Assembly (NCBI RefSeq): GCF_009727155.1 | Contig: NZ_WNWM01000002.1 | Coordinates: 5,146,001 to 5,210,000 of the forward strand | Origin: Pseudoduganella dura | Lineage (GTDB): Bacteria; Pseudomonadota; Gammaproteobacteria; Burkholderiales; Burkholderiaceae_D | Direction: 5' to 3' | DNA: 64,000 nucleotides | Part shown: piece after piece, positions 17,464 through 27,179 of the stretch | How the letters are laid out: every line of letters begins with the position of its first letter | Position numbering within the stretch: the first letter of the stretch is position 1 | The notes under the pieces: generated by a model | Database searches by the model: none | Told to the model about the DNA's origin: nothing | What the model saw: the letters and a program-made list of their open reading frames with translations, nothing else | Position numbers and translations under genes: made by a program

Positions 17464-17853
17464 ATGGCTGATCCAAAGATGAAATTTTTAGTTGTTGACG
17501 ACTTCTCGACGATGCGCCGCATCGTCCGGAATCTGTTGAAAGAACTGGGTTATGCCAATGTGGACGAAGCCGAGGATGGCGTGATGGCGCTGGCCAAGCT
17601 GCGCTCGGAACAGTTCGACTTCGTCGTGTCCGACTGGAACATGCCGAACATGGATGGCCTGACGATGCTGCAGAACATTCGTGCCGATCCAGCGCTCGCG
17701 AAGCTGCCGGTGCTGATGGTGACCGCCGAAGCCAAGAAGGAAAACATCATCGCGGCGGCCCAGGCCGGCGCCAACGGCTATGTTGTCAAGCCTTTCACCG
17801 CGGCCACGCTGGACGAAAAGCTGAACAAGATTTTCGAGAAAATCGGAGTCTGA
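17464..17853 (+). CDS. cheY: Chemotaxis response regulator CheY (second copy)
   Basis: 129 residues, close to the enterobacterial flagellar CheY in length and residues: Asp12-Asp13, phospho-acceptor Asp57 ([11 protein letters not shown]), Thr87-region MVTAEA and Lys in VVKPFT. CheY-P binds FliM/FliN to alter flagellar rotation. It is paired with cheZ 3 bp downstream, supporting this copy as the motor CheY. The 213-bp region upstream contains no gene and shows no clear FliA site. Confidence 0.96.
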   Translation: MADPKMKFLVVDDFSTMRRIVRNLLKELGYANVDEAEDGVMALAKLRSEQFDFVVSDWNMPNMDGLTMLQNIRADPALAKLPVLMVTAEAKKENIIAAAQAGANGYVVKPFTAATLDEKLNKIFEKIGV

Positions 17854-17856
17854 TTC

Positions 17857-18504
17857 ATGGGTGAGCAAGCCGGCGTCGCCGTCGCGGAAGGCGCGGATCC
17901 GCATGAGGAGTTCCTGGCGCGCATCGGGCACATGACCCGTGCGCTGCACGAGAACCTGCGCGGTCTCGGGCTGGACAAACTGATCGAGAAGGCGGCCGAG
18001 GATATCCCTGATGCCCGCGATCGGCTCGACTATGTGGCGCGCCTGTCCGAAACGGCCGCGCAGAAGGTGCTCAATGCCACCGACGAAGCAGGCCCCCTGC
18101 AGGATCGCATCTGCAGCGACGCGAAGGACCTGTCCGGCGCATGGCAGGCGCTGCTCGATGGCCAGGGCGGCGACAACGCCGACTGGCGCGCGCTGGCGCA
18201 GCGCACCGTCGCCACGCTGGCCGCCACCACCGAGGCCACCGGCGCCACCAAGGGTCACCTGATGGACATCATGATGGCGCAGGATTTCCAGGACCTGACG
18301 GGCCAGGTGATCAAGCGCGTGACTTCCATCGCGCAAAACCTCGAAAAGCAGCTGGTACAGACGCTGATCGACTTCGCGCCCGAGGAGCTGAAGAGGGAGA
18401 TCGACACCGGTCTCCTGAACGGCCCGCAGATCGACAAGGCGAAAGACGGTGTCGTTGCCGATCAGAGCCAGGTCGACGACCTGCTCGACAGCCTGGGCTT
18501 CTGA
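17857..18504 (+). CDS. cheZ: CheY-P phosphatase CheZ
   Basis: 215 residues. Catalytic block MAQDFQDLTGQVIKR with Asp146 and Gln150, and the C-terminal CheY-binding peptide QVDDLLDSLGF after a flexible linker. It forms a four-helix-bundle dimer that accelerates CheY-P hydrolysis. The gene starts 3 bp after the cheY stop (GGAG within the cheY 3' end), so the two are coupled. A terminator follows 7 bases after the stop and closes the motility/chemotaxis block. Confidence 0.97.
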   Translation: MGEQAGVAVAEGADPHEEFLARIGHMTRALHENLRGLGLDKLIEKAAEDIPDARDRLDYVARLSETAAQKVLNATDEAGPLQDRICSDAKDLSGAWQALLDGQGGDNADWRALAQRTVATLAATTEATGATKGHLMDIMMAQDFQDLTGQVIKRVTSIAQNLEKQLVQTLIDFAPEELKREIDTGLLNGPQIDKAKDGVVADQSQVDDLLDSLGF

Positions 18505-18510
18505 TTCAGG

Positions 18511-18532
18511 ACGGGCCGTACGGCCCGTTTTT
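18511..18532 (+). terminator. Rho-independent terminator of the che cluster
   Basis: ACGGGCC (18511-18517) pairs with GGCCCGT (18522-18528) around GTAC, followed directly by a run of T. It begins 7 bases after the cheZ stop and only 13 bases before the next gene's ATG. Confidence 0.88.
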
Positions 18533-18544
18533 ACTTTCCCCGCC

Positions 18545-19753
18545 ATGCACCAAACGCATTTCCTCGTCCGCGAGCCGCTGCTCGATCCCCAGCAGCGCGT
18601 GGTCGGCTACGAACTCGCCTGGCAGCTCGACCCCGCGGCCGTCCCCGCCCAGGCCGAGCTGGAGGACCTGGTGCGCTTCGTCGCCGGACTCGTCAACGAT
18701 GCCGAACGGGGCTGGCTGCTGCGCGACAAGACGCTGTTCCTGCAGGCCGTGCCGGGGATGCTGTCGACGGACGCGCTGCATGACCTGCCGCCGCAGCACA
18801 CGGTGCTGTCGATCCGCACCGCCGAACTGGCCAATCCCGACACGCTGGCCGCCGTGCGCGCGCTGCGCGCCGGCGATGTCGGCATCCTGCTGCGCAACTG
18901 CGACCTGGCCCGCGTGGGCAACCGGCTGCCGATGATCGCCTCGTTCGTCGAGGTGCGCTTCACCGGCGCCGACGTGGCCGAGCAGGCGCGCGCCTATGCG
19001 GCGCTGAAGCAGTCGTCGGTGCGCATGGTCGGCCGCCCGGTCACCACGTGGGAAGACTTCGATGCCTGCGCCGCGCTGGGCATCGACGCCTTCGTCGGCA
19101 AGCTGCACCTGACGCCGCGCCCGGGCCCGGAAGTGAAGGGGATGAATCCGGCGCAGACGGTGATCCTGCAGCTGATGCAGATGGTGCAGGCCAATGCGGA
19201 CGTGCCGAAGCTCGAAGGCGTGCTGAAACGGGATGCCGCGCTGTCCTACAAGCTGCTCCGCTTCATCAACTCGGCCGGGTTCGGCGCCGGCCGCGAAGTG
19301 CAGTCGCTGAAGCAGGCCATCGCGATGCTGGGCTACCAGCCGCTGTATCGCTGGCTGACCCTGCTGCTGGCCACGGCCAGCACGAGCGGCTACTCGCCGG
19401 TGCTGCTGGAAACGGCGGTCGTCCGCGGCCGGCTGGCCGAACTGCTGGGCCTGGCCGCACTGGGGCGGGCGGATGCGGAGAATATCTTCGTCGCCGGCAT
19501 GTTCTCGCTGCTGGACCGGCTGCTGGGAATCCCGATGCAGGAAGTGCTGGAGACGGTGCCGCTGTCGGCCGAGATCGTCGCCGCGCTGCTGGAGCGGGGC
19601 GGGCGCTACGGCCCGTACCTGGCGCTGGCCGAGGCGTGCGAGCTCAATTCGAGCCTCGTCGCTTCGCTGGCCGCATCGCTGCGGCTCGCGCCGGAAGAGG
19701 TCAACCGGGCGCACCTGTCGGCGCTGGCGTGGGCGCAGAGCGTGACGGGTTGA
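18545..19753 (+). CDS. EAL/HDOD-type signalling protein (YuxH-like)
   Basis: 402 residues. The N-terminal ~200 residues resemble a degenerate EAL domain (FLVREPLLDPQQRVVGYEL). The usual E-x-L and metal-binding residues are mostly absent, so c-di-GMP hydrolysis is unlikely. The C-terminal ~190 residues form an HDOD domain (VLKRDAALSYKLLRFINSAGFG, IAMLGYQPLYRWLTLLL), a protein-binding relative of HD hydrolases. Such proteins are linked to motility and c-di-GMP signalling. ATG 18545 is the only plausible start; it has no Shine-Dalgarno because the cheZ terminator ends 13 bases before it, so translation may be near-leaderless or start from readthrough RNA. Confidence 0.88.
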   Translation: MHQTHFLVREPLLDPQQRVVGYELAWQLDPAAVPAQAELEDLVRFVAGLVNDAERGWLLRDKTLFLQAVPGMLSTDALHDLPPQHTVLSIRTAELANPDTLAAVRALRAGDVGILLRNCDLARVGNRLPMIASFVEVRFTGADVAEQARAYAALKQSSVRMVGRPVTTWEDFDACAALGIDAFVGKLHLTPRPGPEVKGMNPAQTVILQLMQMVQANADVPKLEGVLKRDAALSYKLLRFINSAGFGAGREVQSLKQAIAMLGYQPLYRWLTLLLATASTSGYSPVLLETAVVRGRLAELLGLAALGRADAENIFVAGMFSLLDRLLGIPMQEVLETVPLSAEIVAALLERGGRYGPYLALAEACELNSSLVASLAASLRLAPEEVNRAHLSALAWAQSVTG

Positions 19754-19781
19754 CAGGCGGCGCCACGCGTTGAGCGGAACC

Positions 19782-19822
19782 GGTACCAGGCATCATTCCT
19801 TTCGGGAGTGGCGCCTGGCACC
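19782..19822. repeat. Imperfect palindrome between converging genes
   Basis: GGTACCAGGC (19782-19791) is nearly inverted by GCCTGGCACC (19813-19822), with further partial pairing (ATTCC / GGAGT) around TTTC. It lies between the EAL/HDOD stop and the panC stop. It resembles dispersed GGTGCC(T/A)GGCACC-type intergenic hairpins and could terminate both genes, but it has no T-run. Confidence 0.5.
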
Positions 19823-19828
19823 ATGACA

Positions 19829-20683
<855 letters not shown>

Positions 20684-20717
20684 TCAGGCCGGGAGCCGGC
20701 CGGGGATTCGTGTGAAA

Positions 20718-21608
20718 TCATGCGGGCGAATACGCGAGGCGCACATAGATCGGCGCAAACGGCTCGGCCTGGGTGATTTCGATCAGGGTTTCTTTTGCCA
20801 GTTCCAGCATCGCGACAAAGTTTACAACGAGCACCGGCACGCCGCCAGCCACGTCGAACAGGTCGGCGAACTCGACGAAGCGTTGCGACTGCAGGCGGCG
20901 CAGGATCATCGTCATGTGCTCGCGCACCGACAGCTCTTCGCGCGAAATCCTGTGATGCTGCTTCAGTGTCGCGCGCTTCATCAGGCCGCGCCAGGCCGCC
21001 TGCAGGTCCGCCGGACTGACGTCGGGCCACACCGGCACCAGGCTCTGCTCGATGAAGACCTGCGTGCGCACGAAATCGCGGTCCACCTGCGGCACGGCGT
21101 TCAGGTCGTAGGCGGCCAGCTTGATCTGCTCGTATTCCAGCAGCCGCCGCACCAGTTCCGCGCGTGGATCTTCCGCCTCGATCTCGATGTCGTGCGGGCG
21201 CTGCGGCAGCAGCATGCGCGACTTGATCTCGATGAGCATGGCCGCCATCAGCAGGTACTCGGCGGCCAATTCCAGGTTCGACAGGCGGATCTGGTCCACG
21301 TACTTCAGGTACTGCAGCGTGACCTGGGCCATCGGAATGTCCAGGATGTTGAAATTCTGGCGGCGGATCAGGTACAGCAGCAGGTCCAGCGGGCCTTCGA
21401 ACGCTTCGAGGAAGATCTCGAGGGCATCGGGCGGGATGTACAGGTCGTTCGGCAGCTTCAGCAGTGGCTCGCCGTACAGGCGTGCGAAAGCGGCGCCGGC
21501 AGCGGGTGCGCCAGCGCTATCGCCTGCTGGCGGCGCTCCGGCCGGGCTGTCCGGCGCAGCGGTGGCGCTGCTGCCCTGTGCGTCGCCCGCCGCGTCGTGT
21601 GGCAGCAT
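20718..21608 (-). CDS. scpA: Segregation and condensation protein A
   Basis: 296 residues. The kleisin core is clear: FEGPLDLLLYLIRRQNFNILDIPMAQ (N-terminal domain), EYLLMAAMLIEIKSRMLLP, and the C-terminal winged-helix LFVxxFL-type end. The first ~40 residues are Ala/Gly/Pro-rich, an extension also seen in Burkholderiales ScpA and probably disordered. ScpA bridges the heads of SMC dimers with ScpB; scpB is not in this window. It sits between DUF3460 and panC. Confidence 0.95.
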   Translation of the reverse strand: MLPHDAAGDAQGSSATAAPDSPAGAPPAGDSAGAPAAGAAFARLYGEPLLKLPNDLYIPPDALEIFLEAFEGPLDLLLYLIRRQNFNILDIPMAQVTLQYLKYVDQIRLSNLELAAEYLLMAAMLIEIKSRMLLPQRPHDIEIEAEDPRAELVRRLLEYEQIKLAAYDLNAVPQVDRDFVRTQVFIEQSLVPVWPDVSPADLQAAWRGLMKRATLKQHHRISREELSVREHMTMILRRLQSQRFVEFADLFDVAGGVPVLVVNFVAMLELAKETLIEITQAEPFAPIYVRLAYSPA

Positions 21609-21626
21609 GCGTGCCGTCCCGAAGGA

Positions 21627-21839
21627 TCAGAGCTTGTTCTGGTAAACGTAGGGCTGTTGTGCGATGCGGGAATCGCGCTGGCGGGCCTGCTCGTCCAGCG
21701 TGGTCGGCGCCTTGTCCCACAGCAGGGAACGGCCCTGTTGCTGGCCTGCCTCGATGCTCGGGTTCTTGTCCTTCAGAGCCTTGATGAACTGGGTGTGCTC
21801 GGACTCGTACATGCGGTGTTGTTTGAACAGGAGTTTCAT
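21627..21839 (-). CDS. DUF3460 family small protein
   Basis: 70 residues from ATG 21839, or 61 from the internal Met10 (ATG 21812); neither has a good Shine-Dalgarno site. The conserved core is LLWDKAPTTLDEQAR, SRIAQQPYVYQ and an N-terminal SEHTQFIKALKDK, characteristic of DUF3460, a short soluble protein of unknown function restricted mainly to Burkholderiales. It lies 18 bp upstream of scpA in the same direction, so it is probably cotranscribed with scpA and panC. Confidence 0.87.
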   Translation of the reverse strand: MKLLFKQHRMYESEHTQFIKALKDKNPSIEAGQQQGRSLLWDKAPTTLDEQARQRDSRIAQQPYVYQNKL

Positions 21840-21970
21840 ATCGTGAAAGGTGGTGGAAAGCAGCGGGTATTCTACCGCGCTGCGGCATGCCTCAGGGAAT
21901 TTCCGTATCGTGCCGCATCCCCGCCTGCCGCGTCTGCAACGGCTTGCCGGATCGGTTATTCTTTCCTGCA

Positions 21971-22876
21971 ATGAATTCACGCCTGACACCCCATACCGCC
22001 TTCCTTCTGACCCTGGCACCCCTGCTATGGGCCGGCAATGCGATCGTCGGCCGCCTGGTGCACGAACTGGTGCCGCCGATGACGCTCAACTTCCTGCGCT
22101 GGCTGCTGGCGCTGCTGATCCTGCTGCCACTGGCGGGGCCGGTATTCGGGCGCGACAGCAACCTGTGGCGGCACTGGCACCACTATGCCGTGCTGGGTTT
22201 GCTGGGCGTGGGCATGTATAACGCGCTGCAATATCTCGCGCTGCAGAGCAGCACGCCGATCAATGTGACGCTGGTGGCCGCCGGCATGCCGGTGTGGATG
22301 ATGGCGACGGGCTGGCTATTTTTCGGCGCGGCCGTGACACGCCGGCAGATCGTCGGCGCGGTGCTGTCGATCGGCGGCGTGCTGGTGGTACTGGCGCGCG
22401 GGGAATGGCACCATTTACTGGAATTGCGCCTTGTCGCCGGCGATTTGTTCATGATCCTGGCAACGATCGCCTGGTCGCTGTACAGCTGGCTGCTGATAAG
22501 GACTTCCGAGCCTGCCGCGCTGCGCGGCAATTGGGCTTCATTCCTGATTGCCCAGGTGGGATTCGGTGTTGCATGGTCGGGCGCATTCGCCGCCGGAGAA
22601 TGGGCAATACTCGATCCGGTCATCCATTGGAACACGACATTGATTGCCGCGCTGGTTTATGTCGCGATCGGCCCGGCCATTATCGCATTCCGCTGCTGGG
22701 GTGCTGGCGTGCAACAGGCCGGCCCGGCCATTGCCGCGTTCTTCAGTAATCTCACGCCATTGTTTGCCGCCCTGATGTCGTCCGCATTTCTCGGCGAGGC
22801 GCCGCATCTATATCACGGCGTGGCATTCCTGCTGATCGTCGGCGGTATTGTCGTGTCATCGCGCCGCCCGGCATAG
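21971..22876 (+). CDS. EamA/DMT family membrane transporter
   Basis: 301 residues with about ten hydrophobic helices in two EamA repeats (start LTPHTAFLLTLAPLLWAGNAIVGR; the second repeat from about 150, LVAGDLFMILATIAWSLYSWLL). It is a drug/metabolite transporter superfamily exporter in the inner membrane; the substrate cannot be predicted. ATG 21971 begins at the conserved first helix, and the longer frame upstream lacks family similarity. Divergent from the DUF3460 gene, with 131 bp between starts. Confidence 0.92.
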   Translation: MNSRLTPHTAFLLTLAPLLWAGNAIVGRLVHELVPPMTLNFLRWLLALLILLPLAGPVFGRDSNLWRHWHHYAVLGLLGVGMYNALQYLALQSSTPINVTLVAAGMPVWMMATGWLFFGAAVTRRQIVGAVLSIGGVLVVLARGEWHHLLELRLVAGDLFMILATIAWSLYSWLLIRTSEPAALRGNWASFLIAQVGFGVAWSGAFAAGEWAILDPVIHWNTTLIAALVYVAIGPAIIAFRCWGAGVQQAGPAIAAFFSNLTPLFAALMSSAFLGEAPHLYHGVAFLLIVGGIVVSSRRPA

Positions 22877-22947
22877 GTTCCATAGGTGCGCCAGCCGCGT
22901 TTTAAAACTGATATGTTGAAGCGGTTCCCTTGAATGCCGGAGGCCAC

Positions 22948-23058
22948 ATGCTGAAAATGCTTGCCGCAATCGTCGCGGCACAGTTGTTATTGGCGGCGTG
23001 CGACCAATCCACCCCGCCCAAGCCGCCCAAACCCATCGCTGGACAGCAACAATCCTGA
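22948..23058 (+). CDS. Small predicted lipoprotein (36 residues)
   Basis: MLKMLAAIVAAQLLLAACDQ is a complete lipoprotein signal with lipobox LAAC; the mature part is only about 19 residues (Cys plus a Pro/Lys-rich tail, PPKPPKP, ending GQQQS). GGAGG sits 5 bases before the ATG and a strong terminator starts 10 bases after the stop, giving a self-contained unit. Asp at +2 after Cys would favour inner-membrane retention in enterobacteria. The function is unknown; it is similar in design to entericidin-like or LptM-like mini-lipoproteins, but no homology is claimed. Confidence 0.7.
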   Translation: MLKMLAAIVAAQLLLAACDQSTPPKPPKPIAGQQQS

Positions 23059-23067
23059 TAACAGCAC

Positions 23068-23094
23068 AGCCGGCCCCAAGCGCCGGCTTTTTTT
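23068..23094 (+). terminator. Rho-independent terminator after the small lipoprotein gene
   Basis: AGCCGGC (23068-23074) pairs with GCCGGCT (23082-23088), loop CCCAAGC, then a T7 tract (23088-23094). Confidence 0.88.
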
Positions 23095-23127
23095 CATCAG
23101 ATCGTTTTAATTGCGGTTCAGCGTTGG

Positions 23128-23168
23128 AAAATCGGGCGGTACGACGCTCCGGCTGTCCCCGATTTTTT
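23128..23168. terminator. Probable terminator serving the GNAT gene (bidirectional)
   Basis: AAAATCGGG (23128-23136) pairs with CCCGATTTT (23158-23166), with A and T runs on both sides. It lies 135 bases beyond the stop of the minus-strand acetyltransferase and could end transcripts in either direction. The rest of 23095-23302 is AT-rich and holds no gene I can support. Confidence 0.6.
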
Positions 23169-23302
23169 ATGACAGTACAGTTATATAAAGACAAAGAAAT
23201 CGGCGAATACAGGCCTTTTTATGCTGATAATTGGTCTCATCGAGCCAAATATTGGCATGAAGTGACGGTGTGAAAGCGCCGTCTGAGTGATAGTCTCAAC
23301 AA

Positions 23303-23779
23303 TCAGCGCAGTGTACGGCGCATTACGAGCGGGGCTGGTTCCAGGGGATTAGCGTGCGAGTACTCGAGCTCTTCGGCCAATTCGAATTCGAAGGCGGCAT
23401 AGAAATCGACCAGCTTGGGCTGGTCGTTGCGGACAGCGAGGCGCAATTCGCCGATGCCGCTTTCGATGCCATGGTGAATTACCGCTTCCAGTAAATGCTG
23501 GGACAGGTTATTGCCGCGATATTCCGGCACCACACCCATCCTGAGAATTTCCCAGCAATCCGGTTCCGTATCGTGCGGCAACCAGCGCACGGAACCGATT
23601 GGAAAGTTTTCCTTCAATAAAATAAAACCGCCGCCCTGGCGCAGGTGTTCTGCGACGAGGACGGCGGTTTCACGGTGGCCGCTGGAAGTGACGCTGACTT
23701 TACCGGCCCACGCAGTGCGCGTGAGGCCGGCAATTATCGGTGCATCGTCGCTGGCGGCAGTCCGGACGACAAATTTCAT
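23303..23779 (-). CDS. GNAT family N-acetyltransferase
   Basis: 158 residues. GNAT fold: N-terminal VRTAASDDAPIIAGLTRTAW, the acetyl-CoA loop region ILRMGVVPEYRGNNLSQHLLEAV (motif A, Q/RxxGxG/A-like YRGNNLS) and a C-terminal LVDFYAAFEFEL. The acceptor substrate is unknown. It lies just downstream of metG in the same direction, with only 18 bp between them, so it may be cotranscribed. Confidence 0.88.
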   Translation of the reverse strand: MKFVVRTAASDDAPIIAGLTRTAWAGKVSVTSSGHRETAVLVAEHLRQGGGFILLKENFPIGSVRWLPHDTEPDCWEILRMGVVPEYRGNNLSQHLLEAVIHHGIESGIGELRLAVRNDQPKLVDFYAAFEFELAEELEYSHANPLEPAPLVMRRTLR

Positions 23780-23797
23780 CGTTTGCTCGAATCTTTT

Positions 23798-25954
23798 TCA
23801 GCCGATACGCATGCCTGGCTCGGCGCCCGGCCATGGGTTCAGGATATAAATGCCGGGATTGGCTTTCTCGTCCGCGGCGGATGCGGCCAATACCATGCCT
23901 TCGGATATGCCGAATTTCATCTTGCGCGGTGCCAGGTTCGCGACCAGTACCGTCAATTTACCGACCAGGTCGGCCGGCTGGTACATCGATTTGATGCCGG
24001 AGAAAACATTGCGGTGGCGGCCTTCGCCGGCATCCAGCGTGAGGCGCAGCAGTTTGTCGGAGCCTTCGACGTGCTCGCAATTGACGATCCTGGCGATGCG
24101 CAGGTCGATTTTCACGAAATCGTCGATCTTGATCTCGGGCGCCAGCGGCTCGATGCCGGTGCCGGTAGCCGGTGCGGCAACGACGGCCGGGGCGGTCGTG
24201 GCGGCGGCCGGCGCGGCAACCGCCGCGGCAGGCTTGGGCGCGTCGAACAGCTCGTCGATCATTTTCGCGTCCACGCGGGTCATCAGGTGGCTGTAGGCAC
24301 CGATGGTGCGGCCCAGCATCTCGGACGACGCCGCTTCCAGGCCCGTGTCGGCCCAGGTCACGTGCGCGTCGTTCAGGAACGTCCGGACATTCGCCGCCAC
24401 GCCCGGCAGCACCGGCGACAGCAGGATGGTCAGCTGGCGGAACAGGATCAGCGCCGTCGTGCACACTTCGTGCAGTTCGGACAACTTCGCTTCATCCTTG
24501 GCCAGGATCCATGGCTTGTTCTCGTCCACGTACTGGTTCGTCACGTCGGCGATTTCCATGATTTCGCGCAGTGCGCGGCCGAACTCGCGGTTTTCATAGT
24601 GCAGGGCGATCGCATCGGCACGAACCAGGCCATCGGCGTTCTTCAGCGCCCGCTTGATCCAGCCGCGCGCTTCGTGGGACAGCTCCGTGGCCAGCTTGCC
24701 ATCGAATTTCTTGGCGATGAAGCCGGCGCAGCGACTGGCGATGTTGATGTATTTGCCGATCAGATCGGAATTGACGCGCGCGACGAAGTCCTCGCCGGTA
24801 AAGTCCAGGTCTTCCACCTTGGAATTGAGCTTGAAGGCGATGTAGTAACGCAGCCATTCCGGGTTCATGCCCAGGTTCAGGTAACGCAGCGGCGAAATGC
24901 CGGTGCCGCGCGACTTGGACATCTTTTCATTGTTGACCGTCAGGTGGCCGTGCACGTTCACCTTCAGGTTGTCGATCACCGGATGGCCGGCGAATTTCAG
25001 CATCGCCGGCCAGAACAGCAGGTGGAACGAGACGATATCCTTGCCGATGAAGTGGATCTGCTCGGTGGCCGGGTCGCGCAGGAACGTGTCGTAATCGATG
25101 CCGTGCTTGCCGAAATAATTCTTCAGCGACGCCAGGTAACCCACCGGCGCATCCAGCCACACATAGAAGAACTTGCCCGGCGCATCCGGGATCGGAATGC
25201 CGAAATAGGGGGCGTCGCGGGAAATATCCCAGTCGGCCAGCTTTTCGCCGGCTTCGCCCAGCCATTCCGATACCTTGTTGACCATTTCCGGCTGCAGGCG
25301 GCCCGGCGTGTTCAGCCAGTCGCGCAGGAATTCGAAGCAGCGCGGGTCGGAAAGCTTGAAGAAATATTGTTCGGAAGGCTTCAGCACCGGCGTGGCGTTG
25401 GTGAACACCGAATACGGGTTGACCAGGTCGGTGGGCTGGTAGGCGGCGCCGCACACTTCGCAATTGTCGCCGTACTGGTCCTTGGCGCCGCATTTCGGGC
25501 ATTCGCCCTTGATGTTGCGGTCGGCCAGGAACATGCCCTTGACCGGATCGAAGAAGCGGTCGACGGTTTTCGTCTGGATCAGGCCATTGTCGCGCAGCTT
25601 GCGGTAGATGCCCTGCGACAGCTCGACGTTCTCCGGCGAATCGGTCGAATACCAGTTGTCGAAACCGATATGGAAACCGTCCAGGTATTGCGCGCGGCCG
25701 GCGGCGATCTTGGCCACGAATTCCTGCGGCGTGATGCCTTCCTTTTCGGCGGCGATCATGATCGGCGTGCCGTGCGTGTCGTCGGCGCCGACGAAATGCA
25801 CTTCGCGCGGCGCGAGCTTGCCGTCCACGTTGTCGCTCTGCATTCGCTGGAAACGGACCCAGATGTCGGCCTGGATGTATTCCATCATGTGGCCGATATG
25901 GAAGGCGGCGTTTGCGTAGGGCAGGGCGGTGGTGACGAACAGCTTGCGGGTCAT
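23798..25954 (-). CDS. metG: Methionyl-tRNA synthetase
   Basis: 718 residues, the long form. HIGH motif His19-Ile-Gly-His22 (FHIGHMMEY), a zinc-binding knuckle CPKC...CEVC in the connective peptide, KMSKS at 344-348 ([11 protein letters not shown]), an anticodon-binding helical domain, then an Ala/Pro/Thr-rich linker. The C-terminal EMAP/Trbp111-type tRNA-binding domain ([16 protein letters not shown]) promotes dimerisation. Charges tRNA-Met and the initiator tRNA (one initiator gene is at 47164-47240). Divergent from apbC. Confidence 0.98.
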   Translation of the reverse strand: MTRKLFVTTALPYANAAFHIGHMMEYIQADIWVRFQRMQSDNVDGKLAPREVHFVGADDTHGTPIMIAAEKEGITPQEFVAKIAAGRAQYLDGFHIGFDNWYSTDSPENVELSQGIYRKLRDNGLIQTKTVDRFFDPVKGMFLADRNIKGECPKCGAKDQYGDNCEVCGAAYQPTDLVNPYSVFTNATPVLKPSEQYFFKLSDPRCFEFLRDWLNTPGRLQPEMVNKVSEWLGEAGEKLADWDISRDAPYFGIPIPDAPGKFFYVWLDAPVGYLASLKNYFGKHGIDYDTFLRDPATEQIHFIGKDIVSFHLLFWPAMLKFAGHPVIDNLKVNVHGHLTVNNEKMSKSRGTGISPLRYLNLGMNPEWLRYYIAFKLNSKVEDLDFTGEDFVARVNSDLIGKYINIASRCAGFIAKKFDGKLATELSHEARGWIKRALKNADGLVRADAIALHYENREFGRALREIMEIADVTNQYVDENKPWILAKDEAKLSELHEVCTTALILFRQLTILLSPVLPGVAANVRTFLNDAHVTWADTGLEAASSEMLGRTIGAYSHLMTRVDAKMIDELFDAPKPAAAVAAPAAATTAPAVVAAPATGTGIEPLAPEIKIDDFVKIDLRIARIVNCEHVEGSDKLLRLTLDAGEGRHRNVFSGIKSMYQPADLVGKLTVLVANLAPRKMKFGISEGMVLAASAADEKANPGIYILNPWPGAEPGMRIG

Positions 25955-26096
25955 GGTCAGCGCTAGTGAGGTTGTATAAAGGGTGCCATTTTACCAGCCT
26001 GTGAAAGGCCATGCGCCAGTTGTGTACGTACTCGCCAGGCTTTGCATGCCGGCGGCCGATTTGCGCTAGACTGCCGCATCAATCACGGAGATTTAC

Positions 26097-27179
26097 ATGA
26101 GCATCACAGTCGAAGACGTCAAGGCAGCCTTGTCCAAGGTGGTCGATCCGAACACCACGAAGGACTTCATCGCCACCAAATCGGTCCGCAACCTGAAGGT
26201 CGAAAACGGTCAGATCAGCCTGGAAATCGAGCTCGGGTACCCGGCCAACAGCCAGATCGAGCCGATCCGCGCCAGCGTGCTGGCCGCGCTCGCGTCTTTC
26301 GGCCTGCCGGTCAGCCTGAACGTCTACAGCAAGATCATCGCCCACACGGTGCAGCGCGGCCTGAAGCCGCTGCCCAATGTCAAGAACATCATCGCTGTCG
26401 CTTCCGGCAAGGGCGGCGTCGGCAAGTCCACCACCGCCGTGAACCTCGCGCTGGCGCTGGCCGCCGAAGGCGCCACCGTCGGCGTGCTCGACGCGGACAT
26501 CTACGGCCCGTCGCAGCCGATGATGCTGGGCGTATCCGGCCGCCCGGTCACGAAGGACGGCAAGTCGATGGAACCGATGGAAGGCCACGGCGTGCAGGTC
26601 TCGTCGATCGGCTTCCTGATCGATCCGGACGAGCCGATGGTCTGGCGCGGCCCGATGGTCACCCAGGCGTTGCAGCAGCTGCTGGACCAGACCAACTGGC
26701 GCGATCTGGATTACCTCGTCATCGACATGCCCCCGGGCACCGGCGACATCCAGCTGACGCTGTCGCAAAAAGTGCCGGTGACCGGCGCCGTGATCGTCAC
26801 GACGCCGCAGGACATCGCGCTGCTCGATGCACGCAAGGGCCTGAAGATGTTCGAGAAGGTCGGCATCCCGATCCTGGGCGTGGTGGAAAACATGAGCACG
26901 CACATCTGCTCGAACTGCGGCCATGTCGAGGATATCTTCGGTGCCGGCGGCGGCGAGAAGATGACGCAGGACTTCAAGGTCGATTTCCTGGGCAAGCTGC
27001 CGTTGCAGATGTCGATCCGCGAGCAGACCGATTCCGGCAGGCCCACCGTGGTGGCCGAACCGGACGGCCCGGTGGCGCTGATCTACAAGGAAATTGCCCG
27101 CAAGGTGGCCATCCGCGTGGCCGAAAAAGCCAAGGACATGAGCAGCAAGTTCCCCACCATCGTCGTCAAGAACGATTGA
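26097..27179 (+). CDS. apbC: Fe-S cluster carrier protein ApbC (Mrp/NBP35 family)
   Basis: 360 residues. An N-terminal MIP18/DUF59 domain (~1-85), then the deviant Walker A P-loop GKGGVGKS at 104-111, Switch VLDADIYGPSQP, and the Fe-S-binding pair Cys271 and Cys274 (ICSNCGH). It binds and transfers 4Fe-4S clusters as a dimer using ATP. The divergent metG/apbC arrangement is common in Betaproteobacteria. Its stop overlaps the next start (TGATG). Confidence 0.96.
   Translation: MSITVEDVKAALSKVVDPNTTKDFIATKSVRNLKVENGQISLEIELGYPANSQIEPIRASVLAALASFGLPVSLNVYSKIIAHTVQRGLKPLPNVKNIIAVASGKGGVGKSTTAVNLALALAAEGATVGVLDADIYGPSQPMMLGVSGRPVTKDGKSMEPMEGHGVQVSSIGFLIDPDEPMVWRGPMVTQALQQLLDQTNWRDLDYLVIDMPPGTGDIQLTLSQKVPVTGAVIVTTPQDIALLDARKGLKMFEKVGIPILGVVENMSTHICSNCGHVEDIFGAGGGEKMTQDFKVDFLGKLPLQMSIREQTDSGRPTVVAEPDGPVALIYKEIARKVAIRVAEKAKDMSSKFPTIVVKND

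Noticed and set aside
18545..19753. Active c-di-GMP phosphodiesterase
   Set aside because: The EAL part lacks the metal-binding and catalytic residues; likely a non-enzymatic adaptor.
23169..23273. 34-codon frame after the second terminator (MTVQLYKDKEIGEYRPF...)
   Set aside because: AT-rich, no Shine-Dalgarno, begins directly at a terminator T-run; no independent support.
23645..25966. 773-codon open frame antisense to metG
   Set aside because: Shadow of the methionyl-tRNA synthetase gene; composition typical of antisense of GC-rich coding DNA.
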